From an uncultured Ruminococcus sp. (GTDB lineage Bacteria; Bacillota; Clostridia; Oscillospirales; Acutalibacteraceae): a DNA stretch of 7,959 nt. Location of the stretch: contig CACYCD010000246.1 of the NCBI GenBank assembly GCA_902772755.1, positions 1 through 7,959 of the forward strand, given 5' to 3'. This document shows positions 5,017 through 7,959 of the stretch, one piece after another; the first letter of the stretch is position 1, and each line of letters begins with the position of its first letter. The position numbers were made by a program, and so were the translations under genes. The notes beneath the pieces are model-generated. The model did not search any database and was not told the origin of the DNA. It saw only the letters and a list, made by a program, of their open reading frames with translations.

Positions 5017-6744
5017 TTAGTCAAACTGACTTGCGTACAGACTGCTGTAAAAGCCGTTGGCTGTCAGCAGCTGTCTGTGATTTCCCACTTCCACGACCTG
5101 TCCGTCCTTCATAACAAGTATGATATCGCTGTTCTGAATAGTGCTTAATCTGTGAGCCACCACAAAGGCAGTCCTGCCCTGCATCAGCTTCATAAAGGAA
5201 CGGGTTATCCGCTGCTCGGTAACAAGGTCGATCGAGCTTGTGGCTTCGTCAAGTATCAGCACAGGCGGAGGGTTGAGCATTAGTCGGGTAATGCAGATAA
5301 GCTGCTTCTGTCCTATTGAAAGACTTCCTCCGTCCTCTCCGAGAACGGTGTCATATCCGTCACTCAGCTTTTTTATAAAGGAATGGGCGTGGCTCTTTTT
5401 TGCAGCTTCAATGATCTGTTCATCGGTGACATTCTCTGCACCAAAGGCTATATTCTCCCTGATCGTTCCGCTTTTTAGCCAAGTCTCCTGCAAGACCATT
5501 CCCATCTGTGAACGGAGCGAATGGCGTGTTACCGTGTTTATGTCGATACCGTCAAGCCGTATCGCTCCGCTGTCAATATCGTAAAACCGCATAAGCAGGT
5601 TTATCAGAGTGGTTTTTCCGCAGCCTGTGGGTCCGACTACAGCCAGCTTTTGCCCGCTTTCCAGCTCAAAATTCAGATCCTTCAGCAGTTCTCTGCTCTT
5701 GTCATAAGAAAACGCCACATTCTCCGCCGTAAAGCTTCCTTCTGCGTGATCGGGCAGGACGGCGTCAGGCTCATATTCGGCTTCGGCATCAATAAGCTCA
5801 AACAGTCTGCCTGCACAGGCTATTGCGTTTTGAAGCTCTGTAAATACTCCCGTTATCTCATTGAACGGCTTTGTGTACTGGTTGGCATAGGCAAGAAACG
5901 CCGACAGATTACCCACTGTGATTATTCCGTTTAAAGCACAGATCGCACCCGAAAGTCCCACAGCGGCATAGACAACGGAGTTGATAAACCTTGTAGCTGG
6001 ATTGGTAAGCGAGGAATAGAACGTCGCTTTGAGAGAGTCACTGCCGAGCTTGTCGTTTATTTCATCGAAAATACGCTGATTTTCCGCTTCTCTGTGATAA
6101 GCCTTGACGGTTTTCAGGTTGCTGAGTATTTCCTCTGCAAAGGCAGTCTCCTCTCCCCTCTGCTCACTCTGTTTTGCAAAAAAATTAAATGTCTTGCGTG
6201 AAATAAATCTGCTGACAAAAAGTGAAAGCGGAGTCAGCACAAATACAAGAAGTCCTATCCATACATTTATGGAGAACATAAAAAACAGCGTTCCGAAAAT
6301 CGTAAGTATTCCCGTAAACAAGCTCTGAAAGCCCATCAAAAGACCGTCCGCAAGCTGGTCGGCATCGGCTATCATACGGCTGACAAGATCTCCCGTTTCT
6401 TTGGAATCGATATAGGATATAGGCACATTCTGCAAATTTTCAAACGCTTCGTTCCTCATATCACGGACAGTAAGGAAAGAAAGCCTGTTGTTGAGCAGAT
6501 TTGCAAAGTACTGACATACGCCCGACACCGCAAGTGCAATAAGTATCCTTATCAGCACCACTGTCAGCCTGTCAAAATCCACCCTGCCCTTGCCGACAAT
6601 GCAGTCTATGCCCTCACCTGCCAGCACGGGGATATAGAGAGTTCCTGCAACGGTCACGGCACTGAAAATCAGCGAAAAGATGAACGAAAATTTATAAGCA
6701 GAAATTCTTCCGACTACTCTTTTGAGTATCTGTGAGCTTTTCAT
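5017..6744 (-). CDS. Heterodimeric ABC exporter, permease/ATP-binding subunit with catalytic Glu, 575 aa
   Basis: This is a full-length half-transporter. A six-helix membrane domain covers about residues 15-310 and a nucleotide-binding domain about 335-575. Motifs are Walker A GPTGCGKTT (371-379), Q-loop Q419, signature LSIGQ (475-479, normally LSGGQ), Walker B VLILDE with catalytic E500, SSID D-loop, and H531 in AHRLST. It should pair with the product of the gene just upstream, in the manner of LmrCD, BmrCD or TM287/288. It supplies the working Walker B and H-loop to the competent ATP site, and its altered signature faces the degenerate site. Such pairs export drugs, lipids or peptides, and the substrate cannot be told here. 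I choose ATG 6744, with GGGAGG seven bases upstream, over the GTG at 6747 (four bases). The preceding stop and this ATG form TGATG. TAA 5019-5017 ends it. Confidence 0.93.
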   Translation of the reverse strand: MKSSQILKRVVGRISAYKFSFIFSLIFSAVTVAGTLYIPVLAGEGIDCIVGKGRVDFDRLTVVLIRILIALAVSGVCQYFANLLNNRLSFLTVRDMRNEAFENLQNVPISYIDSKETGDLVSRMIADADQLADGLLMGFQSLFTGILTIFGTLFFMFSINVWIGLLVFVLTPLSLFVSRFISRKTFNFFAKQSEQRGEETAFAEEILSNLKTVKAYHREAENQRIFDEINDKLGSDSLKATFYSSLTNPATRFINSVVYAAVGLSGAICALNGIITVGNLSAFLAYANQYTKPFNEITGVFTELQNAIACAGRLFELIDAEAEYEPDAVLPDHAEGSFTAENVAFSYDKSRELLKDLNFELESGQKLAVVGPTGCGKTTLINLLMRFYDIDSGAIRLDGIDINTVTRHSLRSQMGMVLQETWLKSGTIRENIAFGAENVTDEQIIEAAKKSHAHSFIKKLSDGYDTVLGEDGGSLSIGQKQLICITRLMLNPPPVLILDEATSSIDLVTEQRITRSFMKLMQGRTAFVVAHRLSTIQNSDIILVMKDGQVVEVGNHRQLLTANGFYSSLYASQFD

Positions 6745-7959
6745 CACTGCACCTCCCTGTTGCAGACCTTGTATATCTCACGGTATACATCACAGCTTTT
6801 AAGCAATTCCTGTGAAGTACCCACACCCACAAGCCTGCCGTCGTCAAGCACCAGTATTTTGTCACAGCCTTCAAGAGTAGCCGTCCGCTGGGATATAATA
6901 AATGTTGTACGGTCTGAATTTTCTTTCAGGGAATTTCTCAAAGCCTTGTCCGTCTTATAATCCAATGCCGAAAAGCTGTCGTCAAGAATAAGCACAGGAG
7001 TATTTCTGACAATTGCCCTTGCTATTGCAAGTCGCTGACGCTGACCTCCCGAGAGGTTTTTGCCCTGTTCAAGGATAAACTCATCAAGTCCCCTTGACTT
7101 ACCGCTGATTATCTCAGCAGCCTGAGCAGCTTCTGCTGCTTTCTTAACCCGGGCATCGGTTCCGGTCTCCGAGCCAAAGAGAATATTATCCCTGATCGTT
7201 CCACGGAACATAACAGCTTTTTGCATAACTATTGAGAACATCGAGTTTAATTCCTTATCGGAATAATTAAGTATGTTCTTATTATCCACGATTATTTCGC
7301 CCTCGGTAGGCTCATAAAATCCACAGAGCAGATGTACAAGACTGGATTTTCCGCTGCCCGTACCTCCTATTATACCAACAGTCTCACCTTTGCCGACAGT
7401 GAAGCTGATATTTTTCAGGGAGCGGTCATCTCCGCCGTAGCTGAGTGAAACATTGTCAAAGCTGATAAAGCAGTCCTGCTTTTTGTCTGCACCTACGGGC
7501 TTTATATGCCGGGGCATAGTGAGTATTTCATCTATGCGATTTTTTGAGGCTATCGCCTTCGTCTCGGTGATTATCAGATTGGCAAGCTTTATCAGTTCAA
7601 CCAATATCTGCGACATATAGTTATACAGGGCAACCACTGCACCCTGGGTTATTATGCCAGCTTCCACACGCAATGCACCGGTATAGATCAGGGCTGCTAT
7701 GCCAAGATTTATCAGCACAAAGGTTGCGGGATTCATCAATGCAGACACTCTGCCTGCAATCGTCTGCAATTTCAGCAAACCGGCATTTTCCGCAAAGAAA
7801 TCCGATTTTTCGTTATCCTGCTGATTGAATGCACGTATTACACGTGTACCCTTGACATTCTCCTTTGTTTTGAGCAGTACCCTGTCAAGCCTCGACTGAA
7901 CCTTTTTGAACATAGGCACCGTGAGGAACATAATTGCAAATACTATCAGCGACAACAGC
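6744..7959 (-). CDS. Heterodimeric ABC exporter, subunit with degenerate ATP site (N-terminus cut by window)
   Basis: 404 residues are visible. The frame runs unbroken off the right edge, so the true start is outside. A TTG at 7955 is an internal leucine and not a start. Compared with the usual 570-600 residues, about 170-190 are missing, covering roughly the first three or four membrane helices. Numbered from that leucine, motifs are Walker A GGTGSGKSS (197-205), Q-loop Q245, a canonical LSGGQ (301-305) and Walker B VLILDD. D326 stands in place of the catalytic glutamate, and Q356 replaces the H-loop histidine (ISQRTAT). These two changes define the non-hydrolysing partner of heterodimeric exporters, which contributes its good signature to the partner's active site. 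Its TGA overlaps the partner's ATG by one base, so the two subunits are made together. Confidence 0.92.
   Translation of the reverse strand, partial: LLSLIVFAIMFLTVPMFKKVQSRLDRVLLKTKENVKGTRVIRAFNQQDNEKSDFFAENAGLLKLQTIAGRVSALMNPATFVLINLGIAALIYTGALRVEAGIITQGAVVALYNYMSQILVELIKLANLIITETKAIASKNRIDEILTMPRHIKPVGADKKQDCFISFDNVSLSYGGDDRSLKNISFTVGKGETVGIIGGTGSGKSSLVHLLCGFYEPTEGEIIVDNKNILNYSDKELNSMFSIVMQKAVMFRGTIRDNILFGSETGTDARVKKAAEAAQAAEIISGKSRGLDEFILEQGKNLSGGQRQRLAIARAIVRNTPVLILDDSFSALDYKTDKALRNSLKENSDRTTFIISQRTATLEGCDKILVLDDGRLVGVGTSQELLKSCDVYREIYKVCNREVQ
6752..6757 (-). promoter_or_regulatory. Ribosome binding site deciding the start of the second exporter subunit
   Basis: GGGAGG on the minus strand stands 7 bases before ATG 6744 and 4 bases before GTG 6747. 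The spacing favours the ATG. The site lies inside the last codons of the upstream subunit gene, consistent with coupled translation. Confidence 0.6.

Noticed and set aside
7105..7150. GCAGC/GCTGC-rich stretch in the exporter gene as a repeat
   Set aside because: It encodes the Ala-rich helix usual between the Q-loop and the signature of ABC proteins and is not a DNA repeat.

Overview
The window looks like chromosomal DNA of a Gram-positive Clostridia/Firmicutes species, possibly a Ruminococcus-like gut bacterium. The reasons are the moderate, AT-leaning composition, strong AGGAG-type ribosome binding sites, a TagF-like polyol-phosphate polymerase (a Gram-positive cell-wall trait), a heterodimeric ABC exporter, and DUF4234 and DUF2752 small membrane proteins. 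The genus is a guess. No RNA gene, CRISPR array, transposase or attachment site is visible.

Almost everything reads on the minus strand, so the layout is given in transcription order from the right edge. (1) 7959-5017: two ABC half-transporters, the first cut by the window edge, joined by a TGATG stop/start overlap. They carry complementary defects in their ATP sites, the hallmark of an asymmetric heterodimeric exporter. (2) 5016-4909: a short intergenic region with a weak terminator-like hairpin and a good promoter for the next operon. (3) 4908-1867: a 1013-residue protein with a CDP-glycerol:poly(glycerophosphate) glycerophosphotransferase-type catalytic domain at its C-terminus. About 640 residues of repetitive, probably beta-rich sequence precede it. 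(4) 1854-119: four tightly packed small membrane-protein genes in the order DUF4234, DUF2752, DUF4234, DUF2752-like. (5) At the left edge, the 3' end of a plus-strand gene, probably a glutamine-hydrolysing asparagine synthetase, converges on this operon and shares 4 bases with its last gene.

The most interesting part is the 4908-119 operon. The four small genes are best read as an ancient tandem duplication of a DUF4234-DUF2752 gene pair. The second DUF2752 copy still aligns without gaps over about 50 residues, but has lost all three cysteines around the family's CPGC motif. Each junction is translationally coupled, by overlapping genes or by a Shine-Dalgarno that overlaps the previous stop. 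The pairs are therefore probably co-produced with the TagF-like enzyme. A working hypothesis is a surface-polymer module in which these unknown membrane proteins assist the polymerase. In that polymerase, the first conserved histidine of the TagF family appears to be asparagine (QNGV where QHGV or WHGT is expected). A perfect 12-bp hairpin with a T-run, terminator-like on the plus strand, lies inside the start of the first DUF2752 gene.
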